Assembly: GCA_025200525.1 (NCBI GenBank)
Contig: CM045768.1
Span: 50,352,925-50,416,924 of the forward strand
Origin: Camellia lanceoleosa
Taxonomy: Eukaryota > Streptophyta > Magnoliopsida > Ericales > Theaceae
Length of the DNA: 64,000 nucleotides
Direction of reading: 5' to 3'
A program made the position numbers and the translations under genes. Under the pieces are notes generated by a model that saw only the letters and a list, made by a program, of their open reading frames with translations, did no database searches and was not told where the DNA came from. Positions 1 through 9,539 of the stretch are shown one piece after another. Positions within the stretch are counted from its first letter, which is position 1, and each line of letters starts with the position of its first letter.

Positions 1-1040
1 ATTCTTGGCTATCCCTTTTGACAAAACTCCTTTCAGTTGTACTTGTATTCACACTTTTATTTCAGTGAAGCTATGAGTTTTTAGATGTAAATTCAACTCG
101 AATTGTGCCTTGCGGAGAAGTTTGTGGTGTTAATTCTTTCGTGTTTGCCACTTTGTTGACTATGACAAGGATCAAGCTGCCTGGTCAGCTCGCGGGGGTC
201 CAGGGGACAGCTCCTATTGGCGGGTCTGGGTAGTGCCATGGCGAGTTTGAGGGGCAGTGCCCCGGAAAGCAAAATGTAAAAATGCATTCGAAGTTGTTTG
301 TCCGCTCGAGCGGCCGTTTGTGCGCTCTAGCGGAGAATGTTTGGTTCCAAAAGTTTGATCTGTCTGCAAAAGTACTGGAAGTTGTGATTTTATGCTCAAA
401 CGAACTTTCCTGCGCTCAAGCGGAGATCACGGAATAGATTGCTATAAATATGTGCTTCAGTCAGATTTTAGGGTTACGGCTCCCAGATCTTCTTTTTGGA
501 TATTAGGGTTTATATCTAGGGCTATTTTGCTAGTTTTCTTTGATGTTTGATTGAGTATTCAACTCATGGTTTAAGAAGTATACATCAAAGGATTGTTTGT
601 TTATTCTATACAAAAGAGAGTGTTCTTCTTCGATGGATTCTGGGGAATACGGGTCTGAAGCTTTGGTGGATTCCGAAGTGGCTCATCATCGTGATTTGAC
701 ATCAGCGTTGTGGATTCAACGTTGGGCAAGACAGTTCCAAGGTGAAGACCATGGTGGAAGAGGCATATAGGGGTCGGTTCAATTCAGGTGTGGATTCGCT
801 AAGTAATTGAAAGTGCACTTGTGTAATTCCTTTTGTCTTTTGTGGATCGTTTTGTGGCTTTGTCCCGTGATTTTTTTTTATCACAATTGGAGGTGCTCCA
901 ATTGTGGTTTTTTCATGTTAAAATCGTTGTGTCGATTTGTCTTGATTGTTTGATTGGGATTGATATTTACTGCTTAAAATTGATACATAATCACAAATCA
1001 ATATCTAGGGGATTTGTAGATTTTTCAATTATATAAAAAA
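1..1040 (+). repeat. Decayed LTR-like sequence
   Basis: No coding sequence is recognisable. Between about 300 and 425 a short motif close to GCTCGAGCGG occurs three times, a pattern I associate with some plant copia LTRs. A TATA box (TATAAATA, 443-450) is followed by a transcript-leader-like stretch rich in short T runs. This looks like the promoter and R region of an LTR, but neither terminus nor a primer-binding site was found, so the family is uncertain. It could instead be a dead promoter. Confidence 0.35.
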
Positions 1041-1671
1041 ATTTACATGTCTCACAAGATTTTTAAACAAATTTATACCAAAAACTCAAACCTTACAGTA
1101 CATCTAAATTCATATAACTCATCAAAATGGGGCAAAATTCAAAGGTGAATGGGGGTAAATTTTCTGCAAGCTATTGTTGAATGACAGTATAAGTGGCTAC
1201 ATTTTTTTTTTTTCTTTCAATCTCAGCAGGGGCAATTGTCCCTATTTCCCCTAATGTCCTTCCACCTTGGCAACTCAATTACCTTGTTCTCAGCTCTCTT
1301 TATGATATTACATCATCTCATACTTGTTACAGATTTTGGAACCATGCCAAAGTAGTCTTGCATATCGGCCTCCCAATCCTTAGACCATGGCAATTCTTGG
1401 CTTGCTCTAATGACGTAAAATGAGGCACAACATAAAACACTTCAAATTAAGCACAACACTTCAATACATTGAATATGATAATGTTAATAAACAATCATTT
1501 GGAATTTCTTGTTCTCTAATTTCTCATGCATTTTTACTGGTAGTCTGTATACTCTGCTTCATGACTGAAGTCTTTAACCTTTCTGTAATATATATATATA
1601 TATATATTTTAATATAAAATTTCTTTACTTACCGAAAAAAGAAGTTTTCTCTGATCAATTTTGTGTTAAAG
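1041..1671. other. Non-coding AT-rich stretch with an AT microsatellite
   Basis: I see no gene here. A T-run followed by a splice-acceptor-like CAG lies near 1230, and an (AT)n microsatellite occupies about 1588-1608. The open frames across it have no recognisable motif and are probably chance. Confidence 0.4.
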
Positions 1672-1784
1672 GTACTATATGATGATGGAGATGCAAAGTT
1701 CACTGATCTTATAATTGAAATGGGTGAACAATTGGTCCATCGAATGAGGATGAGAAGCAAGCATTTTATTGCCCTTCACCTAAG
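1672..1784 (+). pseudogene. Captured exon of an O-fucosyltransferase family gene
   Basis: The exon reads VLYDDGDAKFTDLI and then GEQLVHRMRMRSKHFIALHL. It matches the conserved core of plant GDP-fucose O-fucosyltransferase-like proteins, where a helix ending in (R/K)xxxxFIALHLR precedes the catalytic segment. Both borders look like intact splice sites (TTAAAG before, AG/GTAATC after). No neighbouring exon of such a gene was found on either side, so this is a single displaced exon. It is the first of four unrelated same-strand exon pieces that end at a CACTA terminus, which suggests capture by a transposon. Confidence 0.65.
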
Positions 1785-2660
1785 GTAATCTCTCTCTCTC
1801 TCTCTCCCCTTCCCTCTTTGTTTAGGTTCTGGTTGCTATTTAATTCTTATGGACTACTAATTAGTGATATGGGTTCATCAATATGTTTTCTTTTCTTTAT
1901 GCCCTCCTACTGTTGTTATTCTTAATGCGTACAAAGTAATAATATGTTCCCTAGATCTCATATAGAGGCATTTTAGTTATTACTGCATAGTTCAACTTGG
2001 TTTCTCACTTATTGAAACAGAGTAGATTTGGAATGAGGTTGCTCATTTAATCAACTTAGATAGATTTAATCAGATTAAAATCTGTATGTCAAAGCTATAG
2101 GCAATGAATTTTAATCTTATGTATCGATTTTTATGCAAAGAGGCTTTAGTATCATCAAAGACTTATACTGTGAAAAGATAATGTCTATCATGGATGTGGA
2201 TCAAAGTCAGAACTTTGAATTTTATATTCGAATAATCATTATATTGATGATGTAGGAATGTCATATTCTAGACTTTTTTAGTTCACACTTAGGCTTTGGT
2301 ATAGTGTTCCTAGGAATTTAAACTTTTGGCTCTAGAACAATGAGAGGGAAATGCCTTGGAAATCATACTTGAGGACATTCAACATTAAATTTATTCAAGA
2401 TGTCTCTTACACAATGCAATTATGTTAGAATCTAGCTTGAACACTCGGAAACTTGGTGACCAAAGAATAAGCAGCGGCAGAATGGATTCAAAATCAATAA
2501 ATGGATCGGGTCTAAGCTCGGATCATTATACCACCTCTAAACACATGAAATTCAGAAAGAAAAAACCTTCCAACATTGGACACTAAAATCTTGATCATAG
2601 TAAGTCCCCGCTTGGTAAAACTTATTTTGAGCCTTTTAACTTAAATTTTAAAATCACATG
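1785..2660. other. Non-coding spacer between captured exons
   Basis: This starts as intron-like sequence after the fucosyltransferase exon, with a (CT)n tract at 1792-1806, and continues as AT-rich sequence. No splice-bounded reading frame was recognised. Confidence 0.4.
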
Positions 2661-2999
2661 CTTAAGAGCATCTCCAAACCTTCACATTTTCTTTCATCAA
2701 ATTTATATTCAAATGAAGAAGTACTCAAAAATAATCTTCAATCCTTTCATCAAATCAAAGGAGAGTTAATTTTTTCATCTTTTGTGAACTCATCAAATTT
2801 GAATTTGATAAAAGTTTAAAAAGCTAAAGCATTCAAAATTGATGAAAAGTGAAATTTGGGATAAGATGAGAATTTTTAAAATGATTTTGACAAAAATTTG
2901 ATGAAAGGATTAGATTATTCATATAAAGCAAGCTTTTCACTCAAATTTGGAATCAAATTAGATGAAAAAAATTAGTCAAGTGTTAGAGATGCTCTTAAG
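2661..2999. mobile_element. MITE with GAGCATCTC termini
   Basis: The ends are inverted copies: CTTAAGAGCATCTCCAA on the left and TTAGAGATGCTCTTAAG on the right. A TTA(A) flanks both sides, the target expected for Tourist/PIF-Harbinger type MITEs. The 0.33 kb interior is AT-rich, non-coding and built of short repeats around ATCAAATTTGAA, so the transcript could fold back. It sits between two captured exons and is probably a later insertion. Confidence 0.65.
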
Positions 3000-3239
3000 T
3001 AGTTCTACTTTGAAAAAGTATTTTCAGTTCTTTTAAAGCTAACTTTAATAAGTTTGACTAATTGATTCACACAGTTACATTATTTAAGTCTCATCTTTTA
3101 ATTTCTCAAAAAATTCAAGACTCCACAAATCACAAGAGTGAATTGAACCTAGTTACTAGTTCATAATTTGGCAGCTCACATAAATTCTATACATTCACAC
3201 ACATACAAACAATAGATTCAAAAACACAAAAGCAGAGAA

Positions 3240-3540
3240 ATGTGGCTGGAGCCACTGTTGCTGTTGTTGCTTGCTGGTTTGATACTGCTGCTGCTGCTGT
3301 TGTTGCTTGCTGGTTTGATGTTGTTGCAATGTTGCTGTGAGGTTGTGGCTGAAGCTGGCTACTGTTGTGCATTTCGTAGTGGCTGTAGCAACTGCTTTTC
3401 CTAGCTCTGTTCTGGCTTGAGCTGGGCTGCAGTTGCTGATATGGTCGTAGTGGCTGTAGCAACTGCCTTTCCTAGCTCTGTTCTGGCTTGAGCTGGGCTG
3501 CAGTTGCTGATATGGTTATGGCTGTGGTTGCAGCTGATGA
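3240..3540. repeat. Minisatellite with ~71-bp unit and GCT/GTT-rich region
   Basis: A unit beginning GTAGTGGCTGTAGCAACTGC starts at 3376 and again at 3447, a 71-bp period. The upstream part is rich in TGCTGTTGT and contains a duplicated TTGCTTGCTGGTTTGAT. On the minus strand it reads as Gln/Ala/Ser-rich low complexity, so it could descend from a glutamine-rich coding exon, but no conserved domain is visible. Confidence 0.6.
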
Positions 3541-3670
3541 TAGGGCCCTAGTTTGGTTTTGGGTTCCTCAAATCTTCTTATTGTTGATTGTCTAGAATGA
3601 AAGCTAGCTTTTTCTTGTTTATATCTATCATTGGTGACTTGTTTTCTGTCTTTATTCATGCGATTCATAG

Positions 3671-3736
3671 GTGAGGAGAGACTGGATTAGTGAAAGAATG
3701 AGGAAACTACAAGAGCTTGTCCCAAACATGGATAAG
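3671..3736 (+). pseudogene. Captured bHLH transcription-factor exon
   Basis: This 66-bp, 22-codon exon ends in ISERMRKLQELVPNMDK, which matches the basic region end and helix 1 of plant bHLH proteins such as the bHLH122/FBH type. That part of the gene is often a separate 66-bp exon. The expected RRTRIS reads RRDWIS here. AG and GT splice borders are present. The partner exon with loop and helix 2 is absent, so no working bHLH can be made. Confidence 0.75.
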
Positions 3737-3839
3737 GTAAGGCTACAACAATGCACACACTTTTTAAATGCCATATGGTGTTTTTTATTGATGTATATTA
3801 ATAGGATCTTAATGTGAGATTTTGGTAAACTGTTTGAAG

Positions 3840-3947
3840 GGTTATGTAGCACAATTTGCTGAAGAAAAGCAAAGGCATTTCAAGTTAATAAGAAACCTCA
3901 ATTTTATTGAAGAGTCTGGTTCTGAGCCATACCTCCGACTGGCCAAG
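3840..3947 (+). pseudogene. Exon-like fragment of an unrecognised gene
   Basis: An open, splice-bounded stretch of 36 codons begins GYVAQFAEEKQRHFK and ends in SGSEPYLRLAK, with acceptor AG before and donor GT after. Composition and borders look like a true exon, but I do not recognise the family. It lies between the bHLH exon and the adrenodoxin-reductase exons in the same orientation, so it is probably another captured piece. It does not match the parts of the reductase I know. Confidence 0.45.
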
Positions 3948-4064
3948 GTATGGTTGTACTTGGATCATGTGGTAAGGTGCCAGCTCTAGATGAGATCTTG
4001 TGCTGATTTGTATTAATTGATCACAAGTACTTCTATTATTTGATGAATGTGTTTTGCTGACCAG

Positions 4065-4395
4065 GTTGTGCTTGCCTATGGTGCTAAAAGTGATAAGAGT
4101 ATGTATAAAATTTTTAGTTTTATTTCTATTTTTGTTTAGTCATCTATAAAATCAATATGCATAACTGTGTTGATTGAAGACTTTGTGGCCTTGTATCTTT
4201 AAACTGGTGATAGTCAAATGCTTCGAAGGCAGTTGTAGTCTCTGTTGTTTATGTCTTTTTTCTTGGTTTTCTTTTTAGGATTTGGCAGGGATACACTCGG
4301 CCAGAGAATTTGTTTGGTGGTATAATGGGAACCCTGACTGCCAATATTTGGCTCCAGACTTAAAGAGCACTGATACTGCTGTTATTCTTGGTTAG
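4065..4395 (+). pseudogene. Captured exons of mitochondrial NADPH:adrenodoxin reductase
   Basis: Two exons are visible. The first (4065-4098) encodes VVLAYGAKSDK. The second (4279-4395) encodes [18 protein letters not shown], then [12 protein letters not shown]. Both are highly conserved in plant ferredoxin/adrenodoxin reductase (Arabidopsis MFDR), the FAD enzyme that passes NADPH electrons to mitochondrial ferredoxin. The short LGIPGE-like segment that should join them is missing. The codon before the donor of the second exon is TAG where Gln is expected (ILGQ before GNVALD). The FAD-binding N terminus and the C-terminal half are absent, so this is a dead fragment. Confidence 0.8.
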
Positions 4396-4879
4396 GTATC
4401 TTATTATTTCTCTCTTTCTTTCTTCTTTTTTTTCTTGTGAATTTTTAGGGAGACAGATTATAAGAACTTGTGTAGAACAAGGGCTTTTAATTTACACTTC
4501 AATGCAGGGCCTCTTTAATCGAACATCTTCACTTGGTATGGAGTTTTCCGGATAGTATTTTGTGCTTTGTTTGAAGCCAGTTATTTGGTTTTATTTGAGC
4601 TTAATGGATTAATACGGCTCCCGAGACACTCTTCTTGAACGTTGACACTTGATTATTGTTTGTGAGCAAGTTACTTAAGAGCTTGGAAGGGGCATGGTGT
4701 ATTTCTCTTTTTCCTTTTCATTATTTTTTCATTTTCAGTGTTTTTTATATTGCCAAGTCCCATTTCACCTCTTGAACGAACGTTACATTGTTATGTTTCT
4801 TGTTGGAGCTTAATGGATAGTGTTTTGGCCATGGCTATTCCCATAGTGCTTAATGTTACACTTTTATGTTTCTTATTTT

Positions 4880-5061
4880 TTGTTTTGTTTTTGTTTTTTT
4901 TTTGCGACTGTTGTTTTGCAGTCGCAAAAAGTATTTGCCACCCCTACATTCGCGGCTCTCATTTATCGTCTCATGGGCCGTCACAAAATATCTTTTGCGA
5001 CTGTATTTCTATTATTTGTGATGGCTTGTAACGGTTGCAAAAAATACTTTTTTTAGTAGTG
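4880..5061 (-). mobile_element. CACTA element terminus with subterminal repeats
   Basis: The sequence ends in TTTTTTTAGTAGTG, the inverse of CACTACTAAAAAAA, the classic CACTA (En/Spm) end. Inside it are repeated TTGCGAC / GTCGCAAA motifs in both orientations (4905-5045), the subterminal transposase-binding layout of this superfamily. The 3 bp after the end are TCG. No matching CACTAC end was found to the left in this window, so the element is either longer than 5 kb or has lost its other end. The captured exons lie just inside this terminus. Confidence 0.75.
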
Positions 5062-5306
5062 TCGTTTTAATCGTCCAAAGAATTGATAGAAATATCTTTC
5101 TATCCATATATTTTCTTCTTCAGTTTTTTTTTTCATTAGATCTTTCAGTCTAAACAAATTATTAATGTTTTTTTTTTTTTGCTACATATTTTGGCAAACT
5201 TTTACATGTTTACGGATATTATTGATGGTCGGAAGGACATTTTTTTATAAGAAATTGTGTAGGTATTTTTTTTTTTTTTTGGGTAACATCATAAAAAATT
5301 GTGAAG
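5062..5306. other. AT-rich spacer
   Basis: T-rich non-coding sequence between the CACTA end and a hAT MITE. I see nothing else in it. Confidence 0.4.
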
Positions 5307-5314
5307 GATGAGTG

Positions 5315-5859
5315 TAGGGGTGGCTATCGGCCCAATAGCCCGCTCAACCCGTGCATCCTAGTCCAATAATTTTAGAGTTGTGGAAAAATATTTAGCCAAT
5401 AGGCCAGACTAGACACAATTTTTTAATCCATTTAATTTTGGGTTGAGCTTAGGATAAAGAGTTTTAGCCCAATCCGTTCTAACTCGCCCATTTTAAAATT
5501 TTTAATTTTAATATTATTAAGTTAAGTAATGAATTTAAAAATAAAATAAAATATAAAAAAAATACATATATATATACTTATTTTATAATTAAATTAAATT
5601 AATATTTTAAATTTAAATATTATTAAAATGTTAAAATAATTTAATAGCACTTCAAGATAATAAAAATATTACTAAGAGTTCATATCTATTAGATTAAATG
5701 GACAGGTTTGGAATTTGAAAATTCTTTTAAGACCAGGTTTGGAATGATTAGGTTAGGCCTGATGTCAAGCTGAGTCGAATTTAGAATGACACTTATACTC
5801 TTATTATATAGTGCCGGTCTAGTCCGATTCCAACCCAACCAGATGTTTGTCCACTTCTA
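5315..5859. mobile_element. hAT-type MITE
   Basis: The element starts TAGGGGTGG and ends CCACTTCTA, imperfect terminal inverted repeats typical of hAT elements. It is flanked by GATGAGTG (5307-5314) and GATGAGTC (5860-5867), an 8-bp target duplication with one mismatch. The 545-bp interior has inverted segments related to CGGCCCAATAGCCCG and is AT-rich and non-coding. Confidence 0.75.
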
Positions 5860-5911
5860 GATGAGTCGTGATTTTTAAAGAATTTATTTTTCTTTTTTGT
5901 TTTAATAAATG

Positions 5912-6150
5912 AGATATGTAACCAAGGTAGTAGCACACTTGGTAAAGGTTTGGGGGTTAAGACCCCAGGTCTCAAATTCAAAACTCTTTGGGCCAATATC
6001 TTAGGCGTAGTGCAGTTAGTTAGGAAATTAAGTCTCAAATTGTTGTTACCACAATATTTGGCGTGGGTTCAATATTTTCCTTGTTGCGCAAGCCCTGATT
6101 TAAGTAGAACTTATCTTGAGAGGTCAAGACAAGTTCTCAGATTATAATAT
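5912..6150 (+). mobile_element. Possible tRNA-derived SINE
   Basis: An A-box-like TAGCACACTTGG (5931-5942) is followed about 30 bp later by a B-box-like GGTCTCAAATTC, as in RNA polymerase III promoters of plant SINEs. The B box has one extra base compared with GGTTCAAATTC. No poly-A or T tail and no target duplication was found, so this stays a candidate. Confidence 0.4.
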
Positions 6151-6633
6151 CTTCTTGTTCATAATGGATAACACGACATCTTGATAATCTCTATGAGAGA
6201 TGCTGCCTTGAACATGCAGGAAAGTGGGAAGATTTTTCTGTAAAAATTAAAATAAAATAAAAAAAAGGTATGTTTTTCATTGTTTCTTGGCCAACGGCTA
6301 TGTAATTGGGCCGAATACACTAGTCAGGGTTAGTGGATCTGAACCCAATCCATTAACTAGAAGACCTACTTCAGTCAGACACGTGATCTATGGACATGGT
6401 GTTACCAAGCCTACTGAATGGGCCCACACCCAACTTTCAAAACATCAGTTTCAAAACATTTCCACGTTGCCAATTCAATTCACACACCCAGTTTTTGAAA
6501 AATTACAATTATATATTTGGAGAATTTTCCGTAACTTTAGTTCTGTTTTTTTCCCTTAATTATGATATTATTTTAAGATATTTAATTATAATTTTTTTTC
6601 GTGGGGTGATATGCTTGGGTATTATTATTTTAA
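6151..6633. other. Intergenic, no gene seen
   Basis: Moderately AT-rich sequence with short chance reading frames that have no recognisable motif. Confidence 0.4.
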
Positions 6634-7030
6634 GATCCCGTTTGTTTTTATAGATAAAATAGAGGAGATTGATAGTAAATGGATTAATAATGGGGAGATT
6701 ATTAATGAAGGGATCGATAGTGAGAGAATTAAATAAAATTATGTTTATTTTAATGATAGTTATTAATGTAGAAATTGTTAAATTATTACCCTATAAAATA
6801 AATATAAAATATTAAAACAAATAAAATTACAATTTTACTTAACAAAAAATACAAAAACATTAAACACTAATGTTAAAAAAAATGTCTAACATGTAAATAA
6901 AAAATAAAAAATAAACCTAAGATAGAGGACTAATTTCCTAATATCACATCCACCTCGTCCATTTCAATCCTAACACCAAGCCCATCTTAATCCAAGGGAT
7001 TATGAATCCCCTCTCCATCAAACCCAACAT
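6634..7030. mobile_element. MITE-like element, copy 1 of a pair
   Basis: It begins GATCCCGTTTGTTTTTATAG and contains GATTATTAATGAAGGGAT and a TATGTTTATTTTAATGATAG block shared with the next element. The right end is less clear than in copy 2. It is non-coding. Confidence 0.45.
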
Positions 7031-7033
7031 ATA

Positions 7034-7546
7034 GGTCACGTTTGTTTGGCAGATTAAGTTGGATGAGATTATTAGTAAGAAGATTATTAGTGAAGACATT
7101 GTTAATGTATGGATTGTTAGTGAGGGGATTAAGTAAAAATATGTTTATTTTAATGATAGTGTAGGAGATGATTAGTGATGAGATTGTTAAATTATTTTTA
7201 TATAAAATAAATAAATAAATTATTTCTATATTAAAACAAATAGGTGCACTTGGTAAAAAAAAAATTTAATTAGTTTTTTTTTAATATAAAATAGACTCAA
7301 TCCCTTCACTATTTTCCTAATTCCACCTAATATTCACCCAATTTAATCCTCCTACAGAGGGGGATTACTAAGCCCTCTACCCTACTAATCCTATAACATT
7401 TTGTTGCATCCAAATAAGGGTTTGGTGGGTCTCACGAATTGGTAATCCAATCCACCCTCTCAAACCCTCAATTAAACATGACCATAATGAGTTCCACCTC
7501 CATCTCAATACCATTCTCATCTTTATCTCTTAAAACAAACCGGACC
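7034..7546. mobile_element. MITE-like element, copy 2 of a pair
   Basis: The left end GGTCACGTTTGTTTGG and the right end AAAACAAACCGGACC are inverted repeats. A TA dinucleotide flanks both sides. The interior shares blocks with the preceding element in the same orientation, so the two are relatives lying head to tail. Confidence 0.55.
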
Positions 7547-7763
7547 TAAAATTATAGACCCACCTATTATATAAATAATAAAGATTCAAAATTTTTAAAA
7601 TTATGTCATATTATTTGTTAATATATTTATTAATAAATCAATTAATACATATAATTTTATTCTTTATTTTTTTAATTATAACTTAAAAAAACATAAAATT
7701 ATATTACTTTCTTCTATAATAAATTGTAGGAGAAAGAAATTGCGTGGGTTATTGTTTTAGAAA

Positions 7764-8113
7764 GGACTAAACTTGTCTCTAGTCCACATTGGACGGTGTT
7801 GTTGGGCCTGTGAGATTTAACACGGGTCTTATTTCGATAATCTGAACTATTGAATATGTAGAATTCGTCGAGTACTTTATTCCTATAAAAAAATCATATT
7901 AATCGAATATCAATAACTACTTGATTCGATCAAATTTTTGTAACAATTTATTTACCGTTAATAGAAATCTAATCCGATCAAATAATTATTCATATCTTAT
8001 CAATGTGATTATTTTTACAAAAATAAAACATTCAGACAAGTATTGAAATAAGAGCCGTAATGAATCCCACAGACGTAACAGTACACTCTAATCGGACTGA
8101 GAGAAGTTTGCCC
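7764..8113. mobile_element. Mutator-like (MULE) non-autonomous element with ~80-bp TIRs
   Basis: Left GGACTAAACTTGTCTCTAGT and right (reverse complement) GGGCAAACTTCTCTCAGTCC start long imperfect inverted repeats. They continue about 80 bp inward, past shared (C)TGTG(A/G)GATT and TCTTATTTC blocks. Flanks are TTTTAGAAA (7755-7763) and TTTTAGGAA (8114-8122), a 9-bp duplication with one mismatch. Long TIRs with 9-bp duplications define the Mutator superfamily. There is no coding capacity. Confidence 0.7.
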
Positions 8114-8624
8114 TTTTAGGAAAAAAATGAGTAATGTTATTAGTACTTCATGAATTATTTTGAACCCTCTATTTTTTTGGACTTCCACTTGTAAATTTTG
8201 AAACTCTCAAAATTTCTTTTTTCCCTCCCAACTAATAATAAAATTATCCTCGTGAAAACATTTCACCCATTGAATGCAAACCTCCCACACCCAAAAAAAA
8301 AAAAAAAACCCTCTTCCAAAAAACCTTAACAAAACCAACCAAGAAGAAGAAGAGCCAACGTGATTACTGTCTCTGCTTCCTCATTCATCATTGTTACAAT
8401 TGGTATGCTATCTATATATATATATATATATACACACATAATTTCTTAGTTTTATCGTAATAATTTCTTCTCTTGCCGGAAAAAAATTATAATAATTGGT
8501 TTGGTTAGTTTTGTTGATAGATATTATAACATTGTGTACGCAGCAATATTATTAAAGTTACGGGATAAAGGAATAATTTTTGAACCTAATAATGGATTTG
8601 AGCTACTTCTGATAACTTCTACTA

Positions 8625-8990
8625 GTGTTAAAAATTTTAACCATTTAATGTGTCAAGAAATTTTCATATTCGGGCCTGCATTCTCGAACATTATTTATTT
8701 GTTCAGGAATCCCTTCCCGAACAAATATGTAATGTTCGGGCCTGTATTTTCGAACTTGAAAAAATGAAAACTTTTACAATCCTTAACAATTTTGACCGTT
8801 TAATATGTTAAGAAATTTTCATATTCGGACCTGTATTCGTGAACATTACTTATTTGTTCGAGAATATATTCTTGAATTTGAAAAAATAAAAATTTTACAA
8901 GCGTTAACAATTTTGACCGTTCAATATGTTAAGAATTTTTCATGTTCGAACTTGTATTCTCAAACAAATAAGTAATGTCCGGCCCTGTAT
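8625..8990. repeat. Tandem repeat with TTCGGGCCTGTATT core
   Basis: Three degenerate copies of a 120-155 bp unit start near 8633, 8788 and 8909, each opening with AATTTT(A/G)ACC and containing a TTCGG(G/A)CCTGTATT motif. The first copy also has an inverted copy of the motif around CCCGAACAAAT, so it is partly palindromic. No coding sense is apparent. Confidence 0.6.
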
Positions 8991-9539
8991 TCCGCCAAAG
9001 AGTTGCCACTGTTACCATTAGAATATTGCCATTGACGGAGAAGAGTAGTCAAATAGCCACTCTTATTGCAGAAATATTGCCGCCAAAGGATTTTCAAGAT
9101 GTTGAGAGTAGGTAGGTTTTGAAAGTAAAATTTAGGAAAAATGGATGAGTGATGATGAAGATGGGTGCATTCATAAATCTTAATTTATAATATAATGAGT
9201 TTGTAAATTTAATTAAAAGATATAATATTTTAAAATTAATAATATTTTTTAATAATTTTATTTGAAGTTTTTATTATAGTTAAAAAAAAAGTTAAAAATT
9301 ATTACAATATCTATATTGTAAAATAAATTTTGAACTCGAAAAAATATCATATTTATATGAGAAAAGTTAGGAATTATAAATTTTTTTTCATAAAACTGAT
9401 CATAAAAGATTTATAATTGTTAAATTACATTAATTAATGTATGATATTTTATTTTAAATGTAATTTAAAAATTACAAAATTATCATAATTATTTTCATGA
9501 CAAATTTTTAATGATACCCAGTATTACTATATCTATATT
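8991..9539. other. AT-rich intergenic sequence upstream of the transporter gene
   Basis: I see no gene. A short GC-richer piece at about 8990-9110 contains two related blocks around ATTGCC(G/A)CC and may be old coding debris. The rest is AT-rich. Confidence 0.35.

Noticed and set aside
4880..5061. Helitron 3' end for the first captured-exon series
   Set aside because: I looked for CTRRT preceded by a short hairpin and found none. The CACTACTAAAAAAA end with GCGAC subterminal repeats fits CACTA instead.
5921..6000. tRNA gene
   Set aside because: A- and B-box-like motifs are present, but no cloverleaf with acceptor stem could be drawn. A SINE is more likely.
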